Shown here piece by piece: positions 22,312 through 30,136 of a DNA stretch of 30,345 nt (position 1 is the first letter of the stretch; the number at the start of each line of letters is the position of its first letter). The notes under the pieces are model-generated. The model was not told the DNA's origin. It saw nothing but the letters and a program-made list of their open reading frames with translations, and ran no database searches. The DNA comes from JAULUH01 sp032111745. Its GTDB lineage: Bacteria > Chloroflexota > Anaerolineae > JAAEKA01. The stretch lies in the NCBI GenBank assembly GCA_032111745.1, contig JAULUH010000343.1, positions 1-30,345 on the forward strand. Direction: 5' to 3'. A program made the position numbers and the translations under genes.

Positions 22312-23457
22312 ATGGATTTCCGCCTGACCGAGGAACAAGAAGGCGTCCGCCGCCTGGCCCACGACCTGGTGGAGAAGGAGGTCAAGCCGCGGGCGGCCCA
22401 TGTCGACGAGACCGGGGAGTTCCCCTGGGAGAGCCTGCGCCAGATGGGCGAGCTGGGCCTCCTTGGGCTCAATATTCCCGAGGCTTACGGCGGTGCCGGC
22501 GCTGACCACGTCAGCGCGGCTATCCTTATCGAGGAGATCGGCTGCGGCTGCGGATCGACCGGCCTGATCGTCGCCGCCCACCTGGGGTTGGCCTGCGGGC
22601 CGCTACAGGCCTTTGGCACCGAGGCCCAGAAGCAGGACTTCCTGGTCCCCCTGGCTCGCGGTCAGGCCATTGGCTGCCTCGGCCTGACCGAGCCAGGCGC
22701 TGGCTCCGACCTGGTTGGTGGCGTGCGCACCTTCGCCGAGAGGCGCGGCGACTCCTGGTCGATCAGCGGCCAGAAGATGTGGCTGACCAATGGCGCTGAG
22801 GCCCGAACCGCTATCCTGCTCTGTCGCACGGACAAGCGAGGCGGCAGTCGCTCCTTGAGCCAGATCATCGTGCCCACCGACACCCCGGGCATCTCCTTTG
22901 GCAAGCCCGAGTCCAAGATGGGCCTCAACGGCAGCCATACCTACGCCGTCAGCCTGGACGACGTGGTCGTGCCCGCGGAAAATCTCTTGGGACACGAGGG
23001 CCACGGTCTACACCAGACCCTGCAGGTTCTGGACGGCGGCCGGATCGGCATCGGCGCCCTGAGCGTTGGCCTGGCCCAGGCCGCCTACGAGGCATCCCTG
23101 GCCTATGCCCGAACCCGCCAGACCTTTGGGTCGGCTTTGGCCGGACACCAGGCCATCCAGCACAAGATCGCCGATATGGCCACTACCATCGCCGCGGCCC
23201 GCTGGTTGGTCTACCGGGCGGCCTGGCTGCGCGACCAGGGCCAGCCCTACACTCTGGAGGCGGCTCAGGCCAAGCTCTTCGCCACCGAGATGGCGGAAAG
23301 AGTCTGCTACGATGCCATCCAGATCCACGGTGGCTACGGCTATAGCCGTGAGTTCCCTGTGGAACGGATCTATCGGGACAACCGCCTGATGGCCATCGGC
23401 GAGGGCACCAGCGAGATTCAGCGCCTGGTCATCGCCCGCCAGGTCCTGGGCCTGTGA
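22312..23457 (+). CDS. Acyl-CoA dehydrogenase (short-chain/butyryl-CoA type)
   Basis: A FAD-dependent acyl-CoA dehydrogenase that introduces the 2,3-double bond into acyl-CoA in fatty acid or amino acid breakdown. The 381-residue product has the normal three-domain layout and signatures: GCLGLTEPGAGSDLVG, KMWLTNGAEA, the R-QTFG segment RTRQTFGSALAGHQAIQHKIADM, QIHGGYGYSREFPVERIYRD, and the catalytic Glu364 in GEGTSEIQRLVIAR. The Glu position is that of short- and medium-chain enzymes. A strong AAGGAGG precedes the ATG. No electron-transfer flavoprotein or other beta-oxidation gene lies nearby. The next gene follows directly. Confidence 0.95.
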   Translation: MDFRLTEEQEGVRRLAHDLVEKEVKPRAAHVDETGEFPWESLRQMGELGLLGLNIPEAYGGAGADHVSAAILIEEIGCGCGSTGLIVAAHLGLACGPLQAFGTEAQKQDFLVPLARGQAIGCLGLTEPGAGSDLVGGVRTFAERRGDSWSISGQKMWLTNGAEARTAILLCRTDKRGGSRSLSQIIVPTDTPGISFGKPESKMGLNGSHTYAVSLDDVVVPAENLLGHEGHGLHQTLQVLDGGRIGIGALSVGLAQAAYEASLAYARTRQTFGSALAGHQAIQHKIADMATTIAAARWLVYRAAWLRDQGQPYTLEAAQAKLFATEMAERVCYDAIQIHGGYGYSREFPVERIYRDNRLMAIGEGTSEIQRLVIARQVLGL

Positions 23458-23465
23458 CGATATCC

Positions 23466-23993
23466 ATGGCACATCCCCTGGTTGACCTGGCCCGCGAGGC
23501 GATTCGACACTATCTGGCCACCGGAGAGGCCCTGGACGTGCGCGGCCGGCCGGGCGACGGCCCCCCGTGCGGGCTCTTCGTCTCCCTACATGACCGGCCG
23601 CTGCCCGGGGAGACGGAAGGGGACCTGCGCGGCTGCCGCGGCAGCATCCGGCCCCATTCCCAGACGCTGTACCAGGAGGTCGTGCGCCAGGCGATCAACT
23701 CGGCCGTGGACGACCCCCGCTGTCCCAGTGTAGCGCTGGACGAGGTGGACGATGTCGACATCACCGTCTACCTGCTCAGCCCCCACGAACCAGTCCATGG
23801 GGAGGACGAGCTGGACCCCGCGCGCTATGGCGTGATCGCGGAGGCCAGTGGTGGGCGCCGGGCACTGCTCCTTCCTGGCATTCCCGGCATTGAGACGGCC
23901 GCCTACCAGGTGGAACTAACCCGTCGCAAGGCCTTCATCGGCACCGGCGAGCCGGTCAAGCTCTATCGTTTCGAGGCCGAAATCCTGAAGTAG
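23466..23993 (+). CDS. AMMECR1 domain protein (AmmeMemoRadiSam system protein A)
   Basis: AMMECR1 proteins are conserved from bacteria to humans; their biochemical role is unresolved, and in many prokaryotes they occur with a Memo-like protein and a radical SAM enzyme. The 175-residue product shows the family layout: VDLAREAIRHYL, GLFVSLHD, the hallmark LRGCRGSI (usually LRGCIG), INSAVDDPRCPSV, a DITVYLLSP strand, and LLLPGIPGIETAAYQVELTRRKAFIG near the end. The Memo and radical SAM partners are not in this window. An alternative start is the GTG at 23454, overlapping the acyl-CoA dehydrogenase stop (GTGA), which would imply translational coupling. A terminator begins at the base after the stop codon. 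Confidence 0.9.
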   Translation: MAHPLVDLAREAIRHYLATGEALDVRGRPGDGPPCGLFVSLHDRPLPGETEGDLRGCRGSIRPHSQTLYQEVVRQAINSAVDDPRCPSVALDEVDDVDITVYLLSPHEPVHGEDELDPARYGVIAEASGGRRALLLPGIPGIETAAYQVELTRRKAFIGTGEPVKLYRFEAEILK

Positions 23994-24019
23994 GGGCGGG
24001 CCGCCGTGCCCGCCCTTTT
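23994..24019 (+). terminator. Intrinsic terminator after the AMMECR1 gene
   Basis: GGGCGGGC (23994-24001), loop CGCCGT and GCCCGCCC (24008-24015) form a perfect 8-bp GC stem followed by TTTT. It starts directly after the stop codon. Confidence 0.85.
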
Positions 24020-24252
24020 CGCGTCTTCGTTTCCTCCCTTAGCAACGTCGTAGTCTGCACCCTTCAATCCCCTCCGCGCTATCGCTACGCCTCGGCAACG
24101 AAGCGATCCGATTCGTTGTCTCCCCCCTTCGCTGTAGTATTCTTCTCCGTCCTCTCCTTCGTGCCCATCGCGCTCCGCACCTTCGCCACCATTCGTGTTA
24201 GCGTGTTCCAAACGTCCCCGTTCCAAACGTTTCTGCGCTCCCCTCCGAAATC
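24020..24252. other. Pyrimidine-rich intergenic stretch with small repeats
   Basis: No gene is visible. The plus strand is strikingly rich in C and T. It contains a CAACGAA/TTCGTTG inverted repeat (24096-24102 and 24112-24118) and two direct copies of GTTCCAAACGT (24205-24215 and 24220-24230), the second running into the palindrome AAACGTTT (24225-24232). The repeats lie 20-50 bp upstream of the -35 box of the GntR gene and could bind an activator or a second repressor. Confidence 0.5.
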
Positions 24253-24281
24253 TTGACAACCAGGCCGCGCCACGGTAAAAT
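24253..24281 (+). promoter_or_regulatory. Promoter of the sugar locus (first GntR gene)
   Basis: TTGACA (24253-24258), a 17-bp spacer and TAAAAT (24276-24281) form a near-consensus promoter 49 bp upstream of the GntR ATG. Confidence 0.8.
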
Positions 24282-24301
24282 TTGTCCGAACATTCTAACA
24301 A
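24282..24301. promoter_or_regulatory. Probable GntR operator at the transcription start
   Basis: TTGTCCGAACATTCTAACAA directly abuts the -10 box. It has dyad symmetry of the form TTGTnnGAAnnTTCnnACAA. The half TTGTCCGA is repeated at 24313-24320, 31 bp (about three helical turns) downstream. Binding here would block initiation, as expected for an autoregulated GntR/UTRA repressor. Confidence 0.65.
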
Positions 24302-24330
24302 ATCCGCCCCTCTTGTCCGAGCCAGATTTC

Positions 24331-25083
24331 ATGATCTCCTCTGCACCTCCTGCCCACCGCATCAACCGCCGCAGCGCTCTTCCCCTGTACCAGCAAATCT
24401 ACGAGCAGCTGCGAGGGAAGATTGCTGGCGGGCAGCTCAAGCCCGGCGACGCGCTGCCTACAGAGGCCGACCTGATCGAGCAATACCGGGTCAGCCGGGC
24501 TACGGTACGCCAGGCCATGGACGCCTTGGTGCAAGATGGACTGATCTATCGCGAGCGGGGCCGCGGCACCTTCCTCGCCCACCCTACGGTGCAGCAGGGC
24601 CTCACCCGGGTGGTCAGCTTCACTGAGGACATGGGCAGCCGGGGCTTTGCGCCCGGGTCCCGCGTGCTCTCCGCGCAGCTTGTGCCCGCTACCGAGGCGA
24701 TGGCCAGCCGTCTGGCTATCGCCCCCGGCGAGGAGCTGGCCCGCATCGAGCGCCTGCGCCTGGCCGACGGCGAGCCCATGAGCGTGGAGGTTTCCCATTT
24801 GGTCCATCATCTGTGCCCGGGCATCCTGCAGCATGACTACGCCGCAGACCCTTTGCGCCAGATGCTGGAGCAGAACTACGACATCCGCATCGCCCACGCC
24901 ACCCAGGCCATCCGCGCTGTCGACGCCGCCAGGGAGCTGGCCGAGGTCCTGTCTGTGCGCCCCGGCGCTGCCCTGTTTTTCATCGAGCGGGTGTCCTACT
25001 CTCAACACGGCCTTCCTGTCGAGTTGCTTTACCTCTACCACCGCGGCGATCGGTATGTGCTCTACAACGACTTGAGAGGCTGA
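24331..25083 (+). CDS. GntR family transcriptional regulator with UTRA domain (1)
   Basis: A HutC-subfamily repressor: an N-terminal winged helix (about residues 17-85, with LPLYQQIYEQLRGKIAGGQLKPGDALPTE, SRATVRQAMDAL and the wing IYRERGRGTFLA) and a C-terminal UTRA ligand-binding domain (about 95-245). UTRA domains usually sense phosphorylated sugars or related metabolites. The 250-residue length is typical. The open frame begins at 24253, but that TTG is part of the -35 box, so the ATG at 24331 is taken as start; it lacks a strong ribosome-binding site. A palindrome at its own promoter suggests autoregulation, and it heads the sugar locus, 99 bp before the isomerase-like gene. Confidence 0.93.
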   Translation: MISSAPPAHRINRRSALPLYQQIYEQLRGKIAGGQLKPGDALPTEADLIEQYRVSRATVRQAMDALVQDGLIYRERGRGTFLAHPTVQQGLTRVVSFTEDMGSRGFAPGSRVLSAQLVPATEAMASRLAIAPGEELARIERLRLADGEPMSVEVSHLVHHLCPGILQHDYAADPLRQMLEQNYDIRIAHATQAIRAVDAARELAEVLSVRPGAALFFIERVSYSQHGLPVELLYLYHRGDRYVLYNDLRG

Positions 25084-25182
25084 GGGAGACCGGATACGCA
25101 GCAGCGAGCCATCCCCCCTTGGTCCGATCTTCCCTCTCACCAACATTCCTGATCCCCACGACAGCCAAATTCGGAGGTCCCC

Positions 25183-26160
25183 ATGCGTGAACTCAAAGTC
25201 TCCTGCGGAATCTGGTTCCTCGGCGCTACCAGCGATCGCTTCGTCAAGCAGGGCTACCGGCCAGACCTCGGCATCCCCGAGCGCTTCAAATTGGCCGCCG
25301 CCGTGCCCGGCGTAGGTGGTCTGGAGATGCACTATCCCACCGAAGTCACCGACGCCAACTACCGGGAGCTCAAGGCCCTGGCCGATGACCTGGGCATGGC
25401 GATCGTGCAGTTCTGCCCCCACCTCTGGGTCGATCCCAAGTTCAAGTTCGGCCAGTTCACCAACAGCGATCCCGCGCTGCGCCGGCAGGCCCTCGACCTG
25501 GCCCGGCGCACCACCGACATTGCCCAACATATGCAGGCCCATGTCATGGTCTACTGGCCGGCCCAGGACGGCTACGACTATCCCTTCCAGATCAACCACC
25601 GCCAGGCCCTCGACTGGCTGGTGGAGAACCTGGCCGCCTGGTGCGACCACAACCCGCAGCAGAAGGTGGTGATCGAGTACAAGGCCTGGGAGCCCCGTGC
25701 CCGCATCCTGTTGCCCACCATCGGCCACTGCATGACCATCGTCAACGAGATCAACCGGCCAAATCTGGGTGTCAACATCGACATGGGCCACGCCCTCATG
25801 GTCAAGGAGAACCTGGCCGAGTCCATCTCCCTGTGTGCGCGCTATGGCAAGCTCTACCACACGCACTGGAACGACAACTGGAAGCTGTTTGACGACGACG
25901 TCATCGTCGGCACGATCAACCTCTGGGAAACTCTGGAGGCCCTGTTCTGGCTGGACGAGTGGGGCTACGATGGCTGGTTTGGCCTGGACCTCTTCCCCTA
26001 CCGCGAGGATCCGGCGCAGGTGGTGGCCGAGAGCATCCGCAACCTCCAGTTCGGCTATGAGCTGCTCGACCGCGTGCCGCGCGACGAGCTGCGCGAGTGC
26101 ATGCGCACGTACGATGCCATCAAGATCTCGCAACTCATGCGCCGGATGCTCGGCGGTTAG
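25183..26160 (+). CDS. Sugar isomerase/epimerase, xylose isomerase-like TIM barrel
   Basis: This enzyme belongs to the xylose isomerase-like TIM-barrel group (sugar isomerases, 3-epimerases and related metal enzymes). In the 325 residues a complete metal site can be traced: Glu165 in VVIEYKAWEP, Asp200 with His203 in NIDMGHAL, His226/His228 in YHTHWNDN and Asp269 in FGLDLFPYRED. The HWNDN...DDDVIVGTI stretch resembles the corresponding part of L-rhamnose isomerase-like enzymes, favouring an aldose-ketose isomerase over an endonuclease. GGAGG (25173-25177) lies five bases before the ATG. It is followed by a PfkB kinase (16 bp) and split transketolase, so it probably makes the ketose that the kinase phosphorylates. 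The exact sugar is unknown; apiose, rhamnose-like sugars and tagatose-type ketoses are options. Confidence 0.85.
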   Translation: MRELKVSCGIWFLGATSDRFVKQGYRPDLGIPERFKLAAAVPGVGGLEMHYPTEVTDANYRELKALADDLGMAIVQFCPHLWVDPKFKFGQFTNSDPALRRQALDLARRTTDIAQHMQAHVMVYWPAQDGYDYPFQINHRQALDWLVENLAAWCDHNPQQKVVIEYKAWEPRARILLPTIGHCMTIVNEINRPNLGVNIDMGHALMVKENLAESISLCARYGKLYHTHWNDNWKLFDDDVIVGTINLWETLEALFWLDEWGYDGWFGLDLFPYREDPAQVVAESIRNLQFGYELLDRVPRDELRECMRTYDAIKISQLMRRMLGG

Positions 26161-26176
26161 CCAAGAGGAGCACACC

Positions 26177-27172
26177 ATGGATATTGTTACCCTGGGTGAG
26201 CTACTGGTGGACATGTTTCCCGCCGAAATTGGGCGCCGGCTGGCCGACGTCACGGCCTTCTACCCCAAGCCGGGCGGGGCTCCCGCCAACGTGGCCGTCG
26301 CTGCCGCCCGGCTCGGCGCTGCCAGTGCCTTCATCGGCAAGGTCGGGGACGATGCCTTCGGCCATCACTTGCTCAACGTCGTGCGCCATGAGGGTGTGGA
26401 AACCCGCGGGGTGCGTCTCGATGCGGAAGCGCGCACCACCATGGCCATCATCGCCCTGCCCGACCCGCAACATGCCGAGTTCGTCTTCTATCGCAATCCC
26501 GGGGCAGATCAGCGGCTGCGGGCGGACGAGCTGGACCGGGAGCTGCTCTCCGCCTGCCGGGCCCTGCACTTCGGCTCCCTCAGCCTGAGCGACGAGCCCA
26601 GCCGCAGCGCCACCCATGAGGCGGTCCGCATTGCCAGGGAGGCCGGTGCACTGATCTCGTTTGACGTCAACTACCGGCCCAGCCTCTGGCTATCTCCGGC
26701 GGCAGCCCTGGCCCAGATCACCGGCATGGTCCCCAGGGTCGACCTGCTCAAGGTGAACGAGGTAGAGCTGGCGTTGCTCTCCGGTGGCAGCCCGCAGGTC
26801 CCCTCCGGTGAAGCAGACGTCCCAGGCCTGGCCGAGACCGCCCGTACCGTGCTGGCTGCCGGCCCGCGCCTGATCGTGCTGACCCTGGGCCAGGAGGGCA
26901 GTGCAGCGGTCACCGCAGAGGGTTACGCCCATGTGCCGGCCTTTGAAGTACAAACCGTCGACGCCGTGGGCTGCGGCGACGCGTTCGTCGCTGGCCTGCT
27001 GCGACAACTGACGTCGGTCCCCGACTGGCGCCAGGCCAGCCTCCATGACCTGGGTGTGATCCTGCGCTACGCCAATGCCGTCGGCGCCCTTACCGCCACC
27101 AAACAGGGCGTCATTCCCGCCCTGCCCACAGCCGCCGAGGTCGAGAGCTTTCTGGCCCGCCAGCTGGCGTGA
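26177..27172 (+). CDS. PfkB family carbohydrate kinase
   Basis: A ribokinase/fructokinase-type sugar kinase. The 331-residue product has the N-terminal GELLVDM strand, the first PfkB signature GGAPANVAVAAARLG (33-47), a KVGDDAFG segment, DVNYRP, LLKVNEVELALL, LTLGQEGSA and the second signature DAVGCGDAFVAGLL with catalytic Asp268. The pattern is close to bacterial fructokinases and 2-dehydro-3-deoxygluconokinases; the phosphorylated sugar is inferred to be the ketose made by the neighbouring isomerase. The open frame extends upstream into the isomerase gene, but AGAGGAG (26164-26170) six bases before the ATG at 26177 fixes the start. It lies in the same transcript as the isomerase and transketolase genes. 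Confidence 0.92.
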   Translation: MDIVTLGELLVDMFPAEIGRRLADVTAFYPKPGGAPANVAVAAARLGAASAFIGKVGDDAFGHHLLNVVRHEGVETRGVRLDAEARTTMAIIALPDPQHAEFVFYRNPGADQRLRADELDRELLSACRALHFGSLSLSDEPSRSATHEAVRIAREAGALISFDVNYRPSLWLSPAAALAQITGMVPRVDLLKVNEVELALLSGGSPQVPSGEADVPGLAETARTVLAAGPRLIVLTLGQEGSAAVTAEGYAHVPAFEVQTVDAVGCGDAFVAGLLRQLTSVPDWRQASLHDLGVILRYANAVGALTATKQGVIPALPTAAEVESFLARQLA

Positions 27173-27211
27173 GCGGGGCACCCGGCGCTCTCATGCCCGT
27201 CAGGAGTTCCT

Positions 27212-28099
27212 ATGCCTGAGAACCATCCCTCCCCAGCTACTCTTCAGGAGCTAGCCGAAGCAGCCCGATCCCTGCGCTTGGACATCCTTCACATGACCAC
27301 CCGGGCCAGGTCGGGGCACCCCTCTAGCTCATGGTCCGCCGTGGAGATCTGCACGGCGCTCTATTTTGGCGGCGTCCTGCGCTATCGGCCCGCCGAGCCC
27401 CACTGGCCTGGCCGCGACCGCTTCATCATGAGCAAGGGCCACGCGGCGCCGCTGCTGTACGCCGTCCTGGCAAAGGCGGGCTACTTCGACCGGGAGCTGC
27501 TGTGGCAGCTGCGGCAGATCGGTAGCCCCGTGCAGGGCCACCCGATCCAGGACATGCTGCCAGGCGTAGAGGCCACAACTGGCTCCCTGGGCCAGGGCCT
27601 CTCCCTGGGCATCGGCCACGTCTTGGGGGGCCGGCTCAACGGGCTGGCCTACCGGGTATACGTGCTCCTGGGCGATGGCGAGTGCGAGGCGGGACAGGTT
27701 TGGGAGGCCGCCATGGCTGCCGCCCACTTCCAGGCCGGCAACCTGGTGGCCATCCTGGACTACAACAAGTACCAGGAGACCGGTCCCATTGCCCGCGAGA
27801 TGGCCCTGGAGCCCCTGGCCGACAAATGGCGCAGCTTCGGCTGGCGCGTGCGGGAGGCTGACGGCCATGACCTCGGCGCGTTGCTGTCCGTGCTCTGGGC
27901 CGTTTCACTGCCGGTGCCGGACGCGGCAGCTGGGGCCTCCTCGCCCCAGCTCTTCGGCCCGCCGACCCTGGTGCTGGCCCACACGGTCAAGGGCAAGGGT
28001 GTGTCCTTTGTAGAGTCCGACTTCACCTGGCACGGCCGGGCGCTGCCGCCCGACCTGGCCGAACGGGCCCAGGAGGAGATACTCCATGGAGCCAGTTGA
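27212..28099 (+). CDS. Transketolase, N-terminal (thiamine-binding) subunit
   Basis: The 295-residue product is the first half of a transketolase, encoding the domain that binds the diphosphate of thiamine through Mg2+. It shows SGHPSSSWSAVEI (His36), RFIMSKGHAAP (His77), TGSLGQGLSLGIG, and the thiamine diphosphate motif from GDGECEAGQVWEA (154 onward) to DYNKYQETG (Asn185). Such halves work only with the C-terminal partner encoded next. Split transketolases occur as general enzymes in many anaerobes and archaea, but also as dedicated enzymes of special sugar pathways, such as apulose-4-phosphate transketolase. AGGAG (27202-27206) precedes the ATG. It lies 39 bp after the kinase gene and 59 bp before its partner. 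Confidence 0.92.
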   Translation: MPENHPSPATLQELAEAARSLRLDILHMTTRARSGHPSSSWSAVEICTALYFGGVLRYRPAEPHWPGRDRFIMSKGHAAPLLYAVLAKAGYFDRELLWQLRQIGSPVQGHPIQDMLPGVEATTGSLGQGLSLGIGHVLGGRLNGLAYRVYVLLGDGECEAGQVWEAAMAAAHFQAGNLVAILDYNKYQETGPIAREMALEPLADKWRSFGWRVREADGHDLGALLSVLWAVSLPVPDAAAGASSPQLFGPPTLVLAHTVKGKGVSFVESDFTWHGRALPPDLAERAQEEILHGAS

Positions 28100-28158
28100 T
28101 GAGTTGACTGGTAGTGCAGTGTTTACGATTGCCGCTCGTTCAGGATGGAGGTTAGCCG

Positions 28159-29130
28159 ATGCAACCAGGTAACAAGGCCGGCTTGCGGCCCGGCCAGAAG
28201 CCATTGCGTGACGTCTTCGGCGAGGCGCTCCTGGCGGTCGCCACGGCTGATCCCCGGGTGGTTGTGCTGGATGGCGATCTCGGCAACTCTACCAAGGCCG
28301 AGACCGTACGCCAGGCCTTTCCCGCGCGGTTCTTCAACATCGGCATCGCCGAGAGCAACCTGGTGGGCATCGGGGCCGGCCTGGCTGCTTGCGGCTTCAT
28401 CCCCTGGATCACCAGCTTCTCTTCCTTCCTGCTTTGCAATGCCTACGACCAGCTGCGCCTGGCCGTGGCGATGAGCAACATCAACGCCAAGATCCTCGGC
28501 AGCCACGGCGGCATCACCCTGGGCAAGGACGGGCCAACCCAGATGGGCATCGAGGACTTCGCCCTGGTCGGCGGGTTGCCCACTGTGGTCATGCTGGTGC
28601 CCAGCGACCCCGCCTCCATGCGCGCCGCGGTACAGGCGGCCACGGACCACGTGGGCCCCGTCTGGCTGCGCTCCAGCCGGGTAGCCCTGCCCGAGGTGTA
28701 CCCGGACGGCGATTGCCCCTTCGCCATCGGCAAGGCCAACGTGGTGCGGGAGGGCGGCGACCTGGCCATCATCGCCTGTGGCATCATGGTGGCCGCCGCG
28801 CTCGACGCTGCCGCCATGCTCGCTGCCGAGGGCGTCGAGGCCCGGGTGCTGGACCTCCACACCCTGCGCCCACTCGACGTGGCCGCCATCGCGGCGGCTG
28901 CTCGGGATACCGGTGCCATCGTCACCGCCGAGGAGCACCTCTTGACCGGCGGCATGGGCAGCAACGTGGCCCGTATCGTCGCCCAACATCACCCTGTGCC
29001 CATGCGCTTCGTGGGCCTGGCCGATGGCTACACCGAGTCCGCTGACCCTGCCGATCTTCTGCGCAAATATGGCCTGACAGCAGAGGACATTGTTCAGGCA
29101 GGGCGGGGCGCCGTGGCGGCGAAGGTGTAA
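28159..29130 (+). CDS. Transketolase, C-terminal (pyrimidine-binding) subunit
   Basis: The 323-residue product is the second half of the transketolase: a pyrimidine-binding domain with LDGDLGNSTK and the catalytic Glu65 in FFNIGIAESNLVGIGAGLA, the ITSFSSFLLCNAYDQLR and GSHGGITLGKDGPTQ segments, and a C-terminal transketolase domain (about 200-315, with ARVLDLHTLRPLD and VTAEEHLLTGGMGS). Together with the previous gene it rebuilds a complete enzyme, which transfers a two-carbon ketol unit between sugar phosphates. GGAGG (28147-28151) lies seven bases before the ATG. It is the last gene before the second regulator, which has its own promoter. Confidence 0.92.
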   Translation: MQPGNKAGLRPGQKPLRDVFGEALLAVATADPRVVVLDGDLGNSTKAETVRQAFPARFFNIGIAESNLVGIGAGLAACGFIPWITSFSSFLLCNAYDQLRLAVAMSNINAKILGSHGGITLGKDGPTQMGIEDFALVGGLPTVVMLVPSDPASMRAAVQAATDHVGPVWLRSSRVALPEVYPDGDCPFAIGKANVVREGGDLAIIACGIMVAAALDAAAMLAAEGVEARVLDLHTLRPLDVAAIAAAARDTGAIVTAEEHLLTGGMGSNVARIVAQHHPVPMRFVGLADGYTESADPADLLRKYGLTAEDIVQAGRGAVAAKV

Positions 29131-29158
29131 GCGGGCAGAAGTGGTCACAAATCGCATC

Positions 29159-29188
29159 TTGACAGGCCAGAGTAGCCTGTGATATAGT
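29159..29188 (+). promoter_or_regulatory. Promoter of the second GntR gene
   Basis: TTGACA (29159-29164), an 18-bp spacer and TATAGT (29183-29188) give a predicted transcription start near 29195, about 130 bp upstream of the GTG start codon. The -10 box overlaps the first unit of the operator array. Confidence 0.72.
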
Positions 29189-29234
29189 CTAGTTGTCTAG
29201 ATGTCCTCTTTATAGACGTATAGACTTATTAGCG
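29187..29234. promoter_or_regulatory. Symmetrical 48-bp operator array made of 8-bp units
   Basis: Three 8-bp direct units GTCTAGTT, GTCTAGAT, GTCCTCTT (29187-29210) are followed by three oppositely oriented units TATAGACG, TATAGACT, TATTAGCG (29211-29234). The outer copies are the more degenerate on the right, the inner on the left. Two GTCTA boxes spaced by 8 bp thus face two TAGAC boxes spaced by 8 bp. The array begins inside the -10 box and covers the start of transcription, so occupancy would repress the GntR gene downstream. Confidence 0.7.
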
Positions 29235-29325
29235 TCGAGCAGGCCCGTAACTAGGCGCTGGCCCGCTGCCATTGGGACCATGGCGGCCCTCTGCGGCGAT
29301 AGGACGAGGAGGCAAGGACAAAGGT

Positions 29326-30054
29326 GTGATCACGCTCTCCAAGGCTGAAGGGGTAGCCCTCTATGTACAGATCAGGGAGACCCTGCGCCAGCAGATCAAG
29401 AATGGGCAGCTGGCGCCCGGCCAGAAGCTTCCCGCCGAAGATGAACTGGCTGCGCAGTTTGGCGTCAGCCGTATGACGGTGCGGCAGGGCATATCCGATC
29501 TGATCGACGAGGGAGTGCTGTACCGGCGCCGGGGCATCGGCACCTTTGTAGCGCAGCTTCATGTCGAGCGCGACCACAACCGGCTGACCAATTTCCTCGA
29601 AACTGCGCAGGCGGAGGGCTTTGAGGCCGAAGTACGGCTCCTGGCCCGGGAGGTTATTCCCGCCAGGATGATGGTTGCCAGGGCCCTGGCTTTGCAGGAG
29701 GCAGAGCCGGTTATTCGTATCCAGACGTTGCGGCTGGCCAATGGTGTGCCGATGACGGTCTACGACGAATATGTGCCCTACAAGCTGTGCCCGCAGCTCT
29801 TGCAGCAGGAGCTGCACTCCCGTCCGGCCTGGCAGATTCTTGAGGACTGTGGCTATACCATCAAGCGCGCCGTGCAGAGAATCGAGGCCCGTCTGGCCGA
29901 GGCCGATATCGCCGGATTGCTCGGGATAGAAGAGAACGCCCCTATCCTGTACAAGCATCGCGTGGTATTCACTGCCGACGGCGCGCCGGTGGAGTTGATC
30001 CTGTGTCACAACCGCGGCGATAGCTACTCGGTGAAGATGACCCTGGTCCACTGA
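29326..30054 (+). CDS. GntR family transcriptional regulator with UTRA domain (2)
   Basis: A second HutC-type regulator: winged helix (about residues 7-72, with ALYVQIRETLRQQIKNGQLAPGQKLPAEDELAAQFGVSR, MTVRQGISDL and the wing LYRRRGIGTFVA) and UTRA domain (about 85-240). The GTG at 29326 is chosen because GAGGAGG (29306-29312) lies upstream and the protein then starts just before the DNA-binding domain; the frame is open back to 29272. It is clearly related to the first GntR of the locus but diverged throughout, so the two may sense different ligands. It separates the transketolase genes from the aldolase gene and is preceded by a striking operator array. Confidence 0.92.
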   Translation: MITLSKAEGVALYVQIRETLRQQIKNGQLAPGQKLPAEDELAAQFGVSRMTVRQGISDLIDEGVLYRRRGIGTFVAQLHVERDHNRLTNFLETAQAEGFEAEVRLLAREVIPARMMVARALALQEAEPVIRIQTLRLANGVPMTVYDEYVPYKLCPQLLQQELHSRPAWQILEDCGYTIKRAVQRIEARLAEADIAGLLGIEENAPILYKHRVVFTADGAPVELILCHNRGDSYSVKMTLVH

Positions 30055-30063
30055 GCGTGCTCA

Positions 30064-30079
30064 TGGGATCCGGATCCCA
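30064..30079. promoter_or_regulatory. 16-bp perfect palindrome upstream of the aldolase gene
   Basis: TGGGATCCGGATCCCA is a gapless perfect palindrome nine bases after the GntR stop and 58 bp before the aldolase start. No T-run follows, so a terminator is unlikely; it may be an operator, or an mRNA processing site in the regulator-aldolase transcript. Confidence 0.45.
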
Positions 30080-30136
30080 AGTTGCGCTGCCAAGTGGGTG
30101 GCGCTGGCTGAACGGCCACACATGGAGGTCTGGTAG

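Noticed and set aside
24253..24330. Upstream extension of the first GntR protein from a TTG at 24253
   Set aside because: The TTG is the start of the -35 box, and the extension would be translated from the operator.
24295..26253. 652-codon open frame on the minus strand opposite the GntR and isomerase genes
   Set aside because: It is antisense to two genes with clear family motifs and has no recognisable motif of its own; such frames are common opposite GC-rich genes.
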